From positions 7,523,738 through 7,587,737 of the forward strand of contig NZ_LR593886.1 in the NCBI RefSeq assembly GCF_901538265.1: DNA of 64,000 nt, given 5' to 3'. Shown piece by piece: positions 25,963 through 35,412 of the stretch; the first letter of the stretch is position 1; each line of letters opens with the position of its first letter. The notes below the pieces were generated by a model that saw only the letters and a program-made list of their open reading frames with translations, was not told where the DNA came from and did no database searches. Origin of the DNA: Gemmata massiliana (GTDB lineage Bacteria; Planctomycetota; Planctomycetia; Gemmatales; Gemmataceae). A program made the position numbers and the translations under genes.

Positions 25963-26640
25963 ATGACGGAAGCGGAATGGATGGCGTGCGATAATCCGGC
26001 ACCGCTGCTGGGCTTTCTTCAAGGGAAGGTGAGCGACCGAAAATTACGATTGTTCGCTGTGGCCTGTTGCCGCAGAGTGTGGAGTTTATTGCCGTCTCAG
26101 ACCTTTCGGGACGCTGTCGAAATGAGTGAGCGTTTCGCAGACGGGTTAGCAAGCGACGACAAGCTTCGGAAAGCGAGATCACAGGCTCGGGAATCTGCGT
26201 CGCGACAAGGAGCAGTTCGGGCAAGTCCTTGGTCCACGGCAACCCAGAGCAGGTTCGCTAAATGGCTGGTAGTGTCGGTATGCTCAAGAAACATTCATGA
26301 GGCTTTTCAGACGGGAAACATGACGTGTGTTGTAGCAGGCGATGCCGAGCAACACGAAGCAAATCTCAACAATGAGCGACGACAGCAAGCGCATCTTCTA
26401 CGAGACATTTTCGGCAATCCCTTCCGGCCCGCCGTCGTCAATTCCTCGTGGCGTACTTTTACCGTGCTTGCGCTCGCAGAAGGCATCTACGCCAACAAAG
26501 CCTTCGACCGCCTCCCCATCCTGGCCGACGCACTCCAAGACGCCGGTTGCGACTCCGATGATCTGCTGAGCCACCTCCGCAACGACGGGCCGCACGTTCG
26601 GGGCTGCTGGGCGCTGGATTTGGTGCTCGGCAAATCGTAG
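25963..26640 (+). CDS. MTExEW paralogous family protein, copy 1
   Basis: 225 residues; the ATG at 25963 follows GAGGGCGGCAAA, which is conserved in front of copy 2. N-terminus MTEAEWMACDNPAPLLGFL, then SDRKLRLFAVACCRR. The C-terminal half has LRDIFGNPFRP, SSWRT, PILADALQDAGC and GPHVRGCWALDLVLGKS. The middle varies between copies. I associate the family with Gemmata; its function is unknown. The last 40 residues are identical to those of copy 2 (26769-27374), including a 59-base identical DNA run (26530-26588 equals 27264-27322). Confidence 0.8.
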   Translation: MTEAEWMACDNPAPLLGFLQGKVSDRKLRLFAVACCRRVWSLLPSQTFRDAVEMSERFADGLASDDKLRKARSQARESASRQGAVRASPWSTATQSRFAKWLVVSVCSRNIHEAFQTGNMTCVVAGDAEQHEANLNNERRQQAHLLRDIFGNPFRPAVVNSSWRTFTVLALAEGIYANKAFDRLPILADALQDAGCDSDDLLSHLRNDGPHVRGCWALDLVLGKS

Positions 26641-26768
26641 CCGAACGGCGCAGTAGGGACGCGCACGATAAGGAACAACGGCACTCCGAAGTGTCCCAGA
26701 TCCTCAGCCGTTTCGCGCCCTCAGCCAACCGGGTATCACGGCCGTCACACGGTTCCGAGGGCGGCGAA

Positions 26769-27374
26769 ATGACGGAATCGGAGTGGCTGGCGTGTGTCGA
26801 TCCGATGCCGATGCTGGAGTTTCTGCGGGCTAGGGCAAGCGACCGGCAATTGCGATTGCTGGCCTGCGCCTGTTGGCGAGTGGTGCTGCCATTCTTCGGC
26901 CGCTGGTGCCGGGAGGCAGTCGAGATTGCAGAAATGTACGCGGACGGTTCGAGCACCCGTGAAGACTTGCTCCGAGCGTGGCAGCAGACCAAGAAGCCGC
27001 CCCGCACCGCGGCACGCTACGACGGTTTTCATGCGGCCCGCAGTGCCATCCACTACGTCGAACTCTACAAGTCTCAAGCACAACGCTCTGGGGCAATATC
27101 ACCGGTGCCGTTTCCGATAGCCCAGACCTTTCTCTGTGACCTGTTCGGCAACCCCTTTCGACCCGTCGCCGTTGGCCCTGATTGGTTCACCTCCACTGCC
27201 ATTGCGCTCGCCACCGGCATCTACGCCGACAAAGCCTTTGACCATCTTCCCATCCTCGCCGATGCACTCCAAGACGCCGGTTGCGACTCCGATGATCTGC
27301 TGAGCCACCTCCGCAACGACGGTCCGCACGTTCGGGGTTGTTGGGCGCTGGATCTGGTGCTGGGCAAGTCGTAG
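26769..27374 (+). CDS. MTExEW paralogous family protein, copy 2
   Basis: 201 residues starting MTESEWLACVDPMPMLEFL; Cys-rich ACACW follows, as in copy 1. The central region is shorter and different from copy 1. The end (LFGNPFRP, then ILADALQDAGC, GPHVRGCWALDLVLGKS) is shared. The 30 bases before both ATGs are also alike (GTATCAxGGC, GTCACA, CCGAGGGCGGC), pointing to a tandem duplication that included the promoter or leader. The central divergence against a near-identical 3' end suggests gene conversion. Confidence 0.8.
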   Translation: MTESEWLACVDPMPMLEFLRARASDRQLRLLACACWRVVLPFFGRWCREAVEIAEMYADGSSTREDLLRAWQQTKKPPRTAARYDGFHAARSAIHYVELYKSQAQRSGAISPVPFPIAQTFLCDLFGNPFRPVAVGPDWFTSTAIALATGIYADKAFDHLPILADALQDAGCDSDDLLSHLRNDGPHVRGCWALDLVLGKS

Positions 27375-27404
27375 CCGAGCCGCACAACCGCTCTGATACC
27401 CACC

Positions 27405-29954
27405 TCACTTCCCCCGCGTGACGACGCCCATTTCGTGCGTGCGGAACGCTTCCGCGGTCACGCCCGTCGCGTGGCTGCGCACGGTCACGGCGCCCGCGGT
27501 CGGCGTGTCCCACACCGTCGCGCCCACCGCGCCGTAGTTCGCGTGCAAGTGGGCCGTCGCGGAACCGGTCCGCTGACTCGACACCACCAACTTTGGACGC
27601 GCCCACGACGCCACCGTACCCGGTTCGGGCTTCTCCGCCGGTCCGCGTGGCGCGTTCGCGGTCTTCGCGCCGTGGTGCGGTGCGAGGAGCACATCAACAG
27701 GTGCGATGGGCTTCGCGGTCACGAGCGTCTGGCCCTCGCCCTCCAGGTCGCCCGTCAGCAGGATCGTGTGCCCCTCGTGGCGCACCAGGAGCACGAGGCT
27801 CCGCGCGTTCTCGGTCCCCTCCGGGCCGACCGCCGGCGGGTGCAAGACCTCGAATGACACATTCCCCGCCGTGAACCGCTCGCCCGCGACTACCGTGCGG
27901 CGCGGAACGTCGCGCGTCTCCAGCGCGGCCAGCACCGCTCCGACGCCGGGGCTGTTCTTGTCCGGGAACGTCGGCGTCATCGTCACCTGACCCACGTGGA
28001 AGCGCCGGAGCAGTTCGGGCAGGCCGTTGAAGTGGTCGAGGTCCGCGTGCGAGAGGAATACTTCGTCGATGCGCCCGATCCCGCGGCTCCACAAGTACGG
28101 GGCCACCACGCGGCGCATCGCGTCCGGCCCCGCGGTGGTGCCGGTGTCGTAGAGCAGCACGCGCCCGTCCGGGGTTTCGATCACCACACAACAGCCGTGC
28201 CCCACGGCCAAAAACGTGACACGCAGCTCGTCCGACGTTCGCGGCGGCAAGCCGAGCGCGAGCCCCACGAACACCCACGCACAGATCGCCGCGAGGAATC
28301 GCTTGGCCCGCGTGCCGTCGAACAGGACCAGCCCCACCACGAGCGCATAAAAGCCAACCAGCCACCACATCGGCGGCGCGGGGCAATAGACGTACCCGCC
28401 CGGCACGCGGTCGCCGAGGTGAACCAGCCACTCGCACGCGGCCATGCACCACTCGGTCACACGAGCGAACGGCTCAGCGACCCACGAACCCGCCGGCGAC
28501 ACGATGAGCAGCAGAAAGCCCGTCACGAGTGCGATTGCTGTGAGCAGAATGAGCGGCGGACCGAGTAGCATTCCGATGGGTGAAATGACGTTCTGCCCGG
28601 CGAGAACGAGCGGCGCGTTCACCACGGTCAGGATCACGCTGACCGCGAACGTTTGCACCAGTACGCGCAGCGCGGCCCGGAGGATTTTCTCGGGCACGCC
28701 GCGTGTTTCTTCGATGAGCTGTTCTACTGGCGTGAGTTCGCGCGGTTTGAGCCAGCGCACCGCGCCCCACAGCAAAACGAACACGCTCAGAAAGGACAAC
28801 TGGCACCCGGCGGTGAACGGGTCCGTCGGGTTCACGACCAGCACGACGAGCCACGCAAGCGCGAACACGTTCGCCATGATGACCGGTCGGCGCAGAATGA
28901 TTCCGCCGCATACGGCAACCACCATCACCGCCGCACGAACGGCGGAGGGACGCGCACCGGTGAGGAGCGCGTAACCGAGCAGCAGCGCCGCGACCGCCCA
29001 GGCCGCGTGCCGCCGCCGCACCCCGCACACCCGAAACACGAGCCACGCGAACCACCCCAGAATTACCAGGTGCTGGCCCGAGATCGCGAGCACGTGAATC
29101 ACGCCGGTGCGCACATAGACGTCCCACTCCTCGCGGTCCAGAGCGGTGCTGTCGCCAAGGAGCAGCGCGGTGGCGAGCCCGGATTCGTCCTTCGGAAGCG
29201 ATCGGGCTAGTGCTCGCGAACCCCAGCCGCGAATCACCGCAAGCCAACCGAACAGCGATGCGCGCCAGCCCTCTTCGAGCCGCACAACGGCATCGGAAGA
29301 ACGCTTCACTCGCAAATCGGCCGTAATTCGGCGATCGAGCAGGAACGCCCGGTAATCGCGCTCGCCGGGATTATGTGGGCCGTCGGGAAGTGTCAGGCGC
29401 CCAAAAACTTCCACCACATCGCCGCAATGCAAATCGTCGATCCGCCCCTCCACCGAAAGCCGCACGTTTCCGGTCGCCGCGTTCCAGCCCGCGCTGCCTT
29501 CGACCGCTGTTATTTCCAGCACGCCCGTACTGCTCGCGTCGCGCTGTACCGTCAGTAGCGGGTCGTGACGCGGCGGGCGAAAGCGGTCGGGTTCTTCTGC
29601 GAGCCGCCCGCGAACACGGACCGCGACCGGAGCATCCTTCGCGAACGCGGCGATGCCATTGGGGGCGTCGGGGTTCCGGTGCGCATGGTGGTGTGCCGCA
29701 GCGAGCACCCCCGCACAGACGAGAAGCCACCCGAACGCGACTTGTGGCGACGTTCGGCGCGAGAAATACCAACCCACGAGCGCCAGTACCGCGGCGGGCA
29801 ATGCCCAATCGAGCGGCACGCCGATGTACCGGTCCGCGAGCAGCCCCATGGTCGCGGCTAGAGCTACGGGAACGAGCGGGGCGCGTGCCCACTCGCGCCA
29901 GGGAGCCGGCGCGGGTACGGGCGCGTCGTCAAATGCGGGCGAGTTCGTGGGCAT
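27405..29954 (-). CDS. comEC: ComEC/Rec2 family DNA-uptake channel protein
   Basis: 849 residues from the ATG at 29954. Order: N-terminal hydrophobic helices with an OB-like DUF4131 region (to about 250), a multi-helix competence domain (AISGQHLVILGWF near 310; LLTGARPSAVRAAVM near 345-360), then a C-terminal metallo-beta-lactamase domain with LSHADLDHFNGL (metal site) and APHHGAKTA. ComEC carries single-stranded DNA across the inner membrane during transformation; the fused nuclease-like domain is common. No other competence gene is in the window. It converges with the MTExEW pair (30 bases apart). Confidence 0.93.
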   Translation of the reverse strand: MPTNSPAFDDAPVPAPAPWREWARAPLVPVALAATMGLLADRYIGVPLDWALPAAVLALVGWYFSRRTSPQVAFGWLLVCAGVLAAAHHHAHRNPDAPNGIAAFAKDAPVAVRVRGRLAEEPDRFRPPRHDPLLTVQRDASSTGVLEITAVEGSAGWNAATGNVRLSVEGRIDDLHCGDVVEVFGRLTLPDGPHNPGERDYRAFLLDRRITADLRVKRSSDAVVRLEEGWRASLFGWLAVIRGWGSRALARSLPKDESGLATALLLGDSTALDREEWDVYVRTGVIHVLAISGQHLVILGWFAWLVFRVCGVRRRHAAWAVAALLLGYALLTGARPSAVRAAVMVVAVCGGIILRRPVIMANVFALAWLVVLVVNPTDPFTAGCQLSFLSVFVLLWGAVRWLKPRELTPVEQLIEETRGVPEKILRAALRVLVQTFAVSVILTVVNAPLVLAGQNVISPIGMLLGPPLILLTAIALVTGFLLLIVSPAGSWVAEPFARVTEWCMAACEWLVHLGDRVPGGYVYCPAPPMWWLVGFYALVVGLVLFDGTRAKRFLAAICAWVFVGLALGLPPRTSDELRVTFLAVGHGCCVVIETPDGRVLLYDTGTTAGPDAMRRVVAPYLWSRGIGRIDEVFLSHADLDHFNGLPELLRRFHVGQVTMTPTFPDKNSPGVGAVLAALETRDVPRRTVVAGERFTAGNVSFEVLHPPAVGPEGTENARSLVLLVRHEGHTILLTGDLEGEGQTLVTAKPIAPVDVLLAPHHGAKTANAPRGPAEKPEPGTVASWARPKLVVSSQRTGSATAHLHANYGAVGATVWDTPTAGAVTVRSHATGVTAEAFRTHEMGVVTRGK

Positions 29955-30015
29955 CGGCGAATATCGTACCCGCTCGCTACTTGGCGAACCTCCACGTTCC
30001 CACTGAAATGCGGGT

Positions 30016-31101
30016 ATGAACACCGTCCGCGTGAACCTCGGCTCCCGCAGTTACGACATCGTCATCACTCCCGGTGATCCCGCGGGCATCGGCCCGTTTG
30101 TGCGCTCCGCGTTGCGAAAAGCCTCCACCGCCCTCGTCGTGTGCGACGCGAACACGCAGGCCCACGGTCGCACGGTCGAAGCGACTCTCACCGCGGCGGG
30201 GCTGCGAACCGGGTTCGCCACTGTGCCGGCGGGGGAGCCGTCGAAGTGCATGGAGCAGCTCGCGAAGCTCTACGACGCGCTTTACGACCTCGCGGCCGAT
30301 CGCAGTACGGCCGTGGTCGCGGTGGGCGGCGGGGTGATCGGTGACCTCGCGGGGTTCGCGGCGGCGAGCTACAACCGCGGGCTGCCGCTCGTGATGGTGC
30401 CGACGACGTCCCTGTCGATGGTCGATTCGTCCGTCGGCGGGAAGACCGGCATCAACCATCCGAAGGGCAAGAACCTGATCGGCGCGTTCCACCAACCCGC
30501 CGGCGTGTGGATCGACCTCTCGTACCTCGACACGCTCCCGGAGCGCGAGTTCCTCAGCGGGCTCGCCGAAGTCGTGAAGTACGGCGTCATTCTGGACGCG
30601 GAGTTCTTCGCGTACCTGGAAGCCAACGCTGCCGCGGTTCGCGCACGCACCCCGCAAGCACTGGCGCACATCGTTTCGCGCTCTTGCCGGCTCAAGGCCG
30701 ACGTGGTGGAGAAGGACGAGCACGAAACGACCGGTTTGCGGGCCATTCTGAACTACGGGCACACGTTCGCACACGCTTTCGAGACGTGTGGCGGGTACGG
30801 CTCGCTGCTGCACGGCGAAGCGGTGTCGATCGGGATGGAATGTGCGGCCCGGCTCGCCCGGAAGATGGAACTGATCGGCGCCGATTTCGTGGCGCGCCAG
30901 ACGAAGCTGCTCCAAGCGATCGCGCTCCCGATCGTGCCCCCCGCACAGTGGCCGACGGACGAACTCATCGCGGTGATGCGGCGCGACAAGAAGGCCGTGG
31001 GGGGCCAGATGCGGTTCATTCTGCCCACGCAGCTCGGCGCGGTGAAGCTGTTCGATAACGTCCCCGAACCGCTCGTGCGGGACGTGCTGGAGTCCCGATG
31101 A
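30016..31101 (+). CDS. aroB: 3-dehydroquinate synthase
   Basis: Second step of the shikimate pathway: converts DAHP to 3-dehydroquinate using bound NAD and a metal. 361 residues, typical length. Seen: VAVGGGVIGDLAGFAAA near 100-116, VPTTSLSMVDSSVGGKTGIN near 130-150, and the metal-binding GHTFAHAFE near 250-258 followed by HGEAVSIGM. It is divergent from comEC (61 bases between starts) and overlaps the next gene by four bases (ATGA at 31098-31101). Confidence 0.97.
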   Translation: MNTVRVNLGSRSYDIVITPGDPAGIGPFVRSALRKASTALVVCDANTQAHGRTVEATLTAAGLRTGFATVPAGEPSKCMEQLAKLYDALYDLAADRSTAVVAVGGGVIGDLAGFAAASYNRGLPLVMVPTTSLSMVDSSVGGKTGINHPKGKNLIGAFHQPAGVWIDLSYLDTLPEREFLSGLAEVVKYGVILDAEFFAYLEANAAAVRARTPQALAHIVSRSCRLKADVVEKDEHETTGLRAILNYGHTFAHAFETCGGYGSLLHGEAVSIGMECAARLARKMELIGADFVARQTKLLQAIALPIVPPAQWPTDELIAVMRRDKKAVGGQMRFILPTQLGAVKLFDNVPEPLVRDVLESR

Positions 31102-32309
31102 CGTACTCCGGGCTGGCGAACTGGCTGCGCGACCGGCTGTGGGTCGGGGTCGTCATCGGGTGCGTGCCGTGGGCCGTGTGGATCGCGAGCCTCGCTTCCG
31201 GTGGCTGGTATAAAGACAGCCGAGATCAGCTCGTCGGCACCGATCACCTCGCGTTCTTCCACGCCGCACGGCTCATACGCGACGGCGAATCGTACCGCCT
31301 TTACAACTACAACGAACTCGCGGACACGAAGTACCAACAGCAGCTACTCGGCTGGGACTGGAACGGCTTCGAGGCGTACCGCAACCCGCCGTTCTACGCG
31401 CTCCTGTACGTACCCACTGCCGGGTTATCGTACCCGGTAAGTTTCCTGATCTGGACCGGCATCGGCTTCGCGCTGTTGGGGCTTGCCGTCCGGCTGCTCA
31501 CCCCCGAACGCCCCGGGCGTGCGTTCCTGTGGGCTCTCACGTTCTTTCCGGTGTTCGCGACCGTGAGCTTCGGCCAGAACACACTCATCAGCCTCGCGAT
31601 TTTTGCGGGCGTGTACCGGCTCTTGCATTCCGACCGACCGTTCGCGGCCGGGTTGGTCGCGGGTCTACTGTGGTTCAAGCCGCAACTGCTGCTCGGGCTG
31701 TTCGTGTGGTGGGCGTTCGAGCCGCGTCGGTACTTCCGCTGCTGGCTCGGCGCTGGTGTCACTGGCGCGATCCTCGCTGCGGTGTCGTGGACCGTCATCC
31801 CAGAGGGCTCGCGCGCGTTCGTTCAAACACTGGCCACGAACGCTGGGTTCGGCGGGTTCGGTCAGTGGAACGTCGTGAACCCGAAGGCGTTTTTTGTGCT
31901 GCTCTTGCCAGTATTCCCGCAGCTACACTGGCCGCTCGCGGCGCTGTGCTCGCTCACAAGTATCGTGATCGCGTGGCGGGTGAAGCAGAAAACGGGCGCG
32001 CCGGTAACGGTGATGTTCCCGGTCGCGGTGTTTTTGTCGCTGTGGGCTTCGCCGCACGCGCTCATTTATGAGTGGACGCTGCTCGTTGCTGCGGCCGCGG
32101 TGTTGTGGGAGGCGCGGCCCGAATCGCGCGCGACCTGGCTCTGTTTGTTCGCGCTCGCGTGGATCGGGCTGAGCGTCACGACCGCGCTCGCCCGCGTGCA
32201 AGACCTCCAGAAGTTCCCGGTAGTCCTTCAAGTCGGCGTGCCGGTGATGGCGATCGTAGGTTGGCTCGCGGCGCGGGAGTTGGTGCGAACGTCTCGCGCC
32301 CAGTTGTGA
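31098..32309 (+). CDS. GT87-like (DUF2029) polytopic membrane glycosyltransferase
   Basis: 403 residues with about nine to ten hydrophobic helices. The first periplasmic loop (DHLAFFHAARLIRDGESYRLYN) contains the acidic/His residues expected for a polyprenyl-phosphate-dependent GT-C enzyme, and NPPFYALLYVP and LWFKPQLLLGLF are typical DUF2029 segments. The product is probably a membrane glycosyltransferase using lipid-linked sugar; donor and acceptor are unknown. It is translationally coupled to aroB, though a metabolic link is not obvious. Confidence 0.85.
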   Translation: MTYSGLANWLRDRLWVGVVIGCVPWAVWIASLASGGWYKDSRDQLVGTDHLAFFHAARLIRDGESYRLYNYNELADTKYQQQLLGWDWNGFEAYRNPPFYALLYVPTAGLSYPVSFLIWTGIGFALLGLAVRLLTPERPGRAFLWALTFFPVFATVSFGQNTLISLAIFAGVYRLLHSDRPFAAGLVAGLLWFKPQLLLGLFVWWAFEPRRYFRCWLGAGVTGAILAAVSWTVIPEGSRAFVQTLATNAGFGGFGQWNVVNPKAFFVLLLPVFPQLHWPLAALCSLTSIVIAWRVKQKTGAPVTVMFPVAVFLSLWASPHALIYEWTLLVAAAAVLWEARPESRATWLCLFALAWIGLSVTTALARVQDLQKFPVVLQVGVPVMAIVGWLAARELVRTSRAQL

Positions 32310-32461
32310 ACAAAATTTGGCCACCCGGTTGGGAGGGCGAACCGCGGCCGCCGTTCCCGAACAAGCCCGCACGCGAACTTGACCCGCCCTCACACGCCCT
32401 CGACAATTCCGGTAGAATGGATCTACCGCTCGCTTCCCACCTTTGACGGACATTTTCTCCA

Positions 32462-33664
32462 ATGGCCCAGCGGCGCGTCGGATTGTGGTTAATTGGTGCG
32501 TGTGGCGGCGTCGCCAGCACGACCGCTCTGGGGCTTTCTGCGCTCGCGCGCGGGCACACCCCGACAACGGGTATGGTGACCGCCCTTCCCCAATTCCGCG
32601 GGCACGACTTCGACGAACCGGCCGCGTTCGTTCTCGGCGGGCACGACATCCGGAAGGGGAACTTCGTTACCGCGGCGCGCGAACTGCACGAGCGGGCGAA
32701 CGTGTTCGACGAGCGGACGCTGGCCGCGTGCGCGGGCGACCTCGAAACGTGGTCCGCGAACCTGCGCCCGGGCGTGGTGTACCGCCCCAACGCGGCGATC
32801 ACCGCGCTCGCCGATCGGGGCGACATGCGTCGGGCCAACACCGCGCGCGAAGCCATTGATGCGATCCAGGGCGACCTCAAGGCGTTCAAAGCGGCCAACA
32901 AGCTCGATCAGGTCGTGGTGGTGAACGCGGCCTCGACCGAGCCGCCGTTTGAAGCGACCGATGAACAGAAGTCGCTGGAGTTGCTCGTTCCCGCGCTGGA
33001 CCGCCCCGCACCCGCCGCGCTCCCCACGAGTGGCGTGTATGCGTTTGCCGCGATTGATGCCGGCTTGCCCTACGTGAACATGACGCCGAGTCGCGGCGCG
33101 ACGCTCCCGGCGCTCGAGGAACTCGCACGCAAGCGCGGCGTCCCGCACGCGGGGCAAGACCTCAAGACCGGCGAAACGCTCATCAAATCGGTGCTGGCCC
33201 CGATGTTCGCCCGGCGAAATCTCCGGGTGCTCAGTTGGGTCGGGCACAACATCCTCGGCAACCGCGACGGGCAGGTGCTCAACGATCCGGACAACAAGGT
33301 GAGCAAGGTGAAGAGCAAGGATCTGTTGCTCGCGGAGCTGCTCGGGTACAAGCCGCAGTCGCACGTGAGCATCGAGTACATCGAGTCGCTGGACGACTGG
33401 AAGACCGCGTGGGACCACATTCACTTTGAAGGGTTCCTCGGAACGAAGATGATGATGCAGTTCACGTGGCAGGGGTGCGACTCGCTTCTCGCCGCCCCCC
33501 TCGTGATCGACCTCGTCCGGCTAGCGGCCCTTGCACAACGCCGCGGCGAGAGCGGCCCGATGCCGCACACCGCGTGCTTCTTCAAGAGCCCCGTCGGAGT
33601 CACGGAACACGACTTCGGCAAGCAGTTCCAGATGCTGGAAGACTATTTGGTTGGGATTAAATAA
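32462..33664 (+). CDS. Inositol-3-phosphate synthase
   Basis: Converts glucose 6-phosphate to myo-inositol 3-phosphate with NAD. The 400 residues show the NAD-binding GACGGVAST near 13-21, VVNAASTEPP near 150, the INO1 signature segments NMTPSRGATLPALEELA and KTGETLIKSVLAPMFARRNL, SWVGHNILGNRDG, and the catalytic lysine-bearing HIHFEGFLGTKMMMQFTWQGCDS. The gene follows the GT87-like gene by 152 bases on the same strand. Inositol may feed lipids or solutes. Confidence 0.93.
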   Translation: MAQRRVGLWLIGACGGVASTTALGLSALARGHTPTTGMVTALPQFRGHDFDEPAAFVLGGHDIRKGNFVTAARELHERANVFDERTLAACAGDLETWSANLRPGVVYRPNAAITALADRGDMRRANTAREAIDAIQGDLKAFKAANKLDQVVVVNAASTEPPFEATDEQKSLELLVPALDRPAPAALPTSGVYAFAAIDAGLPYVNMTPSRGATLPALEELARKRGVPHAGQDLKTGETLIKSVLAPMFARRNLRVLSWVGHNILGNRDGQVLNDPDNKVSKVKSKDLLLAELLGYKPQSHVSIEYIESLDDWKTAWDHIHFEGFLGTKMMMQFTWQGCDSLLAAPLVIDLVRLAALAQRRGESGPMPHTACFFKSPVGVTEHDFGKQFQMLEDYLVGIK

Positions 33665-33668
33665 ATGC

Positions 33669-33771
33669 AAGCCGCGGATCAACGCAGATGGAACGCAGAT
33701 CAGAAAAGAAGGATTTGAATCGAATACGCTTCTTGTCTTGATCCGCGCTTATCTGCGTCGATCCGCGGCTT
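33669..33771. repeat. Inverted-repeat element of the GATCCGCG family
   Basis: Arms 33669-33689 and 33751-33771 pair at 20 of 21 bases (AAGCCGCGGATCAACGCAGAT). The intervening bases contain GAACGCAGATCAGAAAAGAA and CTTGTCTTGATCCGCG. Words such as GATCCGCG, CAGATCAG and TTATCTGCG recur in the elements at 47.5, 52.6, 55.7 and 60.8 kb. It begins four bases after the inositol-3-phosphate synthase stop. Nothing is recognised from 33772 to 34033. Confidence 0.85.
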
Positions 33772-34033
33772 CTCTTCACACTGCAACGAGGCCATCGCCG
33801 CACAAGTGAAGACAGCAGCAACGTTTAAACAACCATCAGTAACGCATCTGCCGCAAAAATCTCGATTTTGACGCAAGTATTGTCCGCTGGTGCGTTCTTA
33901 AGACCGCGGCGGGCGCGGGGGGTGAACTTCTGGGCCGGGTCCGGTTCAGAGAGCATTCCGCACACAGGCGAGACAAATGTTTCCCACATAACGACATAGC
34001 GGCACCCTCGCACCTGCCCGTAGGAGTTGCCGC

Positions 34034-35347
34034 ATGATGTCACGCTCACATTTCGCGCGAGCAACGGCCCTCTGCGCCGTGTTCGCGTTTACGACGTCCG
34101 GGCGCGCACAAGACCCGGTGCCGTTACCGCTGCCCGTTCCACCCACGAAGCCCGAGAGAGTCGACCCGGCGTCCCAGCCGGTCACGGTTGTCGAACGCGG
34201 ACCAATTCACGAAGCTTTTGCTCAGCCCGGCGCCGGTGTGCGTGGGCGCGGGATCACCGCTCCCAAAGCGCCGCCGCCTCCGATCGACGAAGTGCCCCCG
34301 AACGTGAAAGTTGAAAGCCAGATCGCGCGGTGGATTCCGGGTCAGTGGCAGTGGGACGCGGATCGAACTGACTTTGTCTGGGTGTGCGGGTGCTACCGCA
34401 ACGTGCCGCCCGGACGCACCTGGGAACCGGGGCGCTGGAAGGAAATCAAATCCGAGTGGACCTACTTCCCCGGTTACTGGCGCCCGATTGAAACGAAAAC
34501 GCTCCCCGCGGATCTGCCCGAACCGCCCGTACCCAAAGACGAGTCTCCCGATGCGAAAGAGAACCCGAATGCGATGTGGGTTCCCGGTATATGGGAGCGC
34601 AAGGACGGGCGGTTCGAGTGGCAGCCCGGGTACTGGGCGCCGGTCCGCGAAGGCGTGATCTGGCAGCAGAGCCAGTTCGTAGCGACCGAAACCGGCTTCG
34701 CGTTCGTGCCGGGGTACTGGGACTTCGCGCTGGAAGAACGGGGATTGCTCTACGTGCCGATGTACTTCTCGAAGGCCCAGCGAGCCAAGAGCGGGTGGAC
34801 GTACCGGCCCGAGTACGTGATCCCGTTCGGAGTCGAGGGGAAATGGGGCCAGGGCGGGACGTTCGACGCGCTCTACATCGGGCCGAATTTCAACAGCTAC
34901 TATTACGGCAACTTCTCGCAGATCAGCAGCAACGCGGCGGCGCGCGTCGGGTTCGCGCTGCGGGGCTCTCCCTCCGAACTCGCCGGCCCGATCATCGACC
35001 TTTACGGGTCGAGCGCCTACCGGCCGTGGAACTCCGTGACGCCTGGGTACACGAACCCGCTCTGGCTGCACTACGCGCGCCTGAACCGAAACGACTCCGG
35101 CTCGTCGAATGGCACACCCTCGCTCTACGCGACGCACGCGGCGAGCGGCTTCACGCCGAGTGGAATCGCGTGCGCGCCGGGCGGGTTCGCGGTCGTGTCG
35201 GCCACCGCCGTGCGCCCGACCCGCGTCACGAACACGGTATCGCTGTCCTACCAGCACGTGTCGCGTCGCGGAACGGTCACGACCGGAACGACGCAGTACC
35301 GGAGCAGCTCACCTCCATTTTATCCGGGCTGGGGCCGTCGTTATTAG
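34034..35347 (+). CDS. Secreted WxPGxW-repeat protein (YXWGXW-like)
   Basis: 437 residues with a signal peptide (about 1-25, cut after GRA). A Pro-rich spacer leads to six W/Y/F-x-PG-x-W motifs at residues 100-105, 130-135, 144-149, 182-187, 196-201 and 224-229 (such as WIPGQW, WEPGRW, WVPGIW). The C-terminal half is Ser/Tyr/Gly-rich without clear motifs. Proteins with this repeat are cell-surface or periplasmic in planctomycetes and proteobacteria; function unknown. A second ATG (34037) is equally possible. Confidence 0.83.
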   Translation: MMSRSHFARATALCAVFAFTTSGRAQDPVPLPLPVPPTKPERVDPASQPVTVVERGPIHEAFAQPGAGVRGRGITAPKAPPPPIDEVPPNVKVESQIARWIPGQWQWDADRTDFVWVCGCYRNVPPGRTWEPGRWKEIKSEWTYFPGYWRPIETKTLPADLPEPPVPKDESPDAKENPNAMWVPGIWERKDGRFEWQPGYWAPVREGVIWQQSQFVATETGFAFVPGYWDFALEERGLLYVPMYFSKAQRAKSGWTYRPEYVIPFGVEGKWGQGGTFDALYIGPNFNSYYYGNFSQISSNAAARVGFALRGSPSELAGPIIDLYGSSAYRPWNSVTPGYTNPLWLHYARLNRNDSGSSNGTPSLYATHAASGFTPSGIACAPGGFAVVSATAVRPTRVTNTVSLSYQHVSRRGTVTTGTTQYRSSSPPFYPGWGRRY

Positions 35348-35412
35348 AATGCCGGCTGGGGGCGGAAATGCGTGCGCCGCTTTGCCCACGCGGTGCCGAC
35401 CCGCAGAAGCGA

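Noticed and set aside
33825-34064. A 79-residue minus-strand frame before the WxPGxW gene
   Set aside because: It overlaps the start and signal peptide of a well-supported gene and has no recognisable feature.
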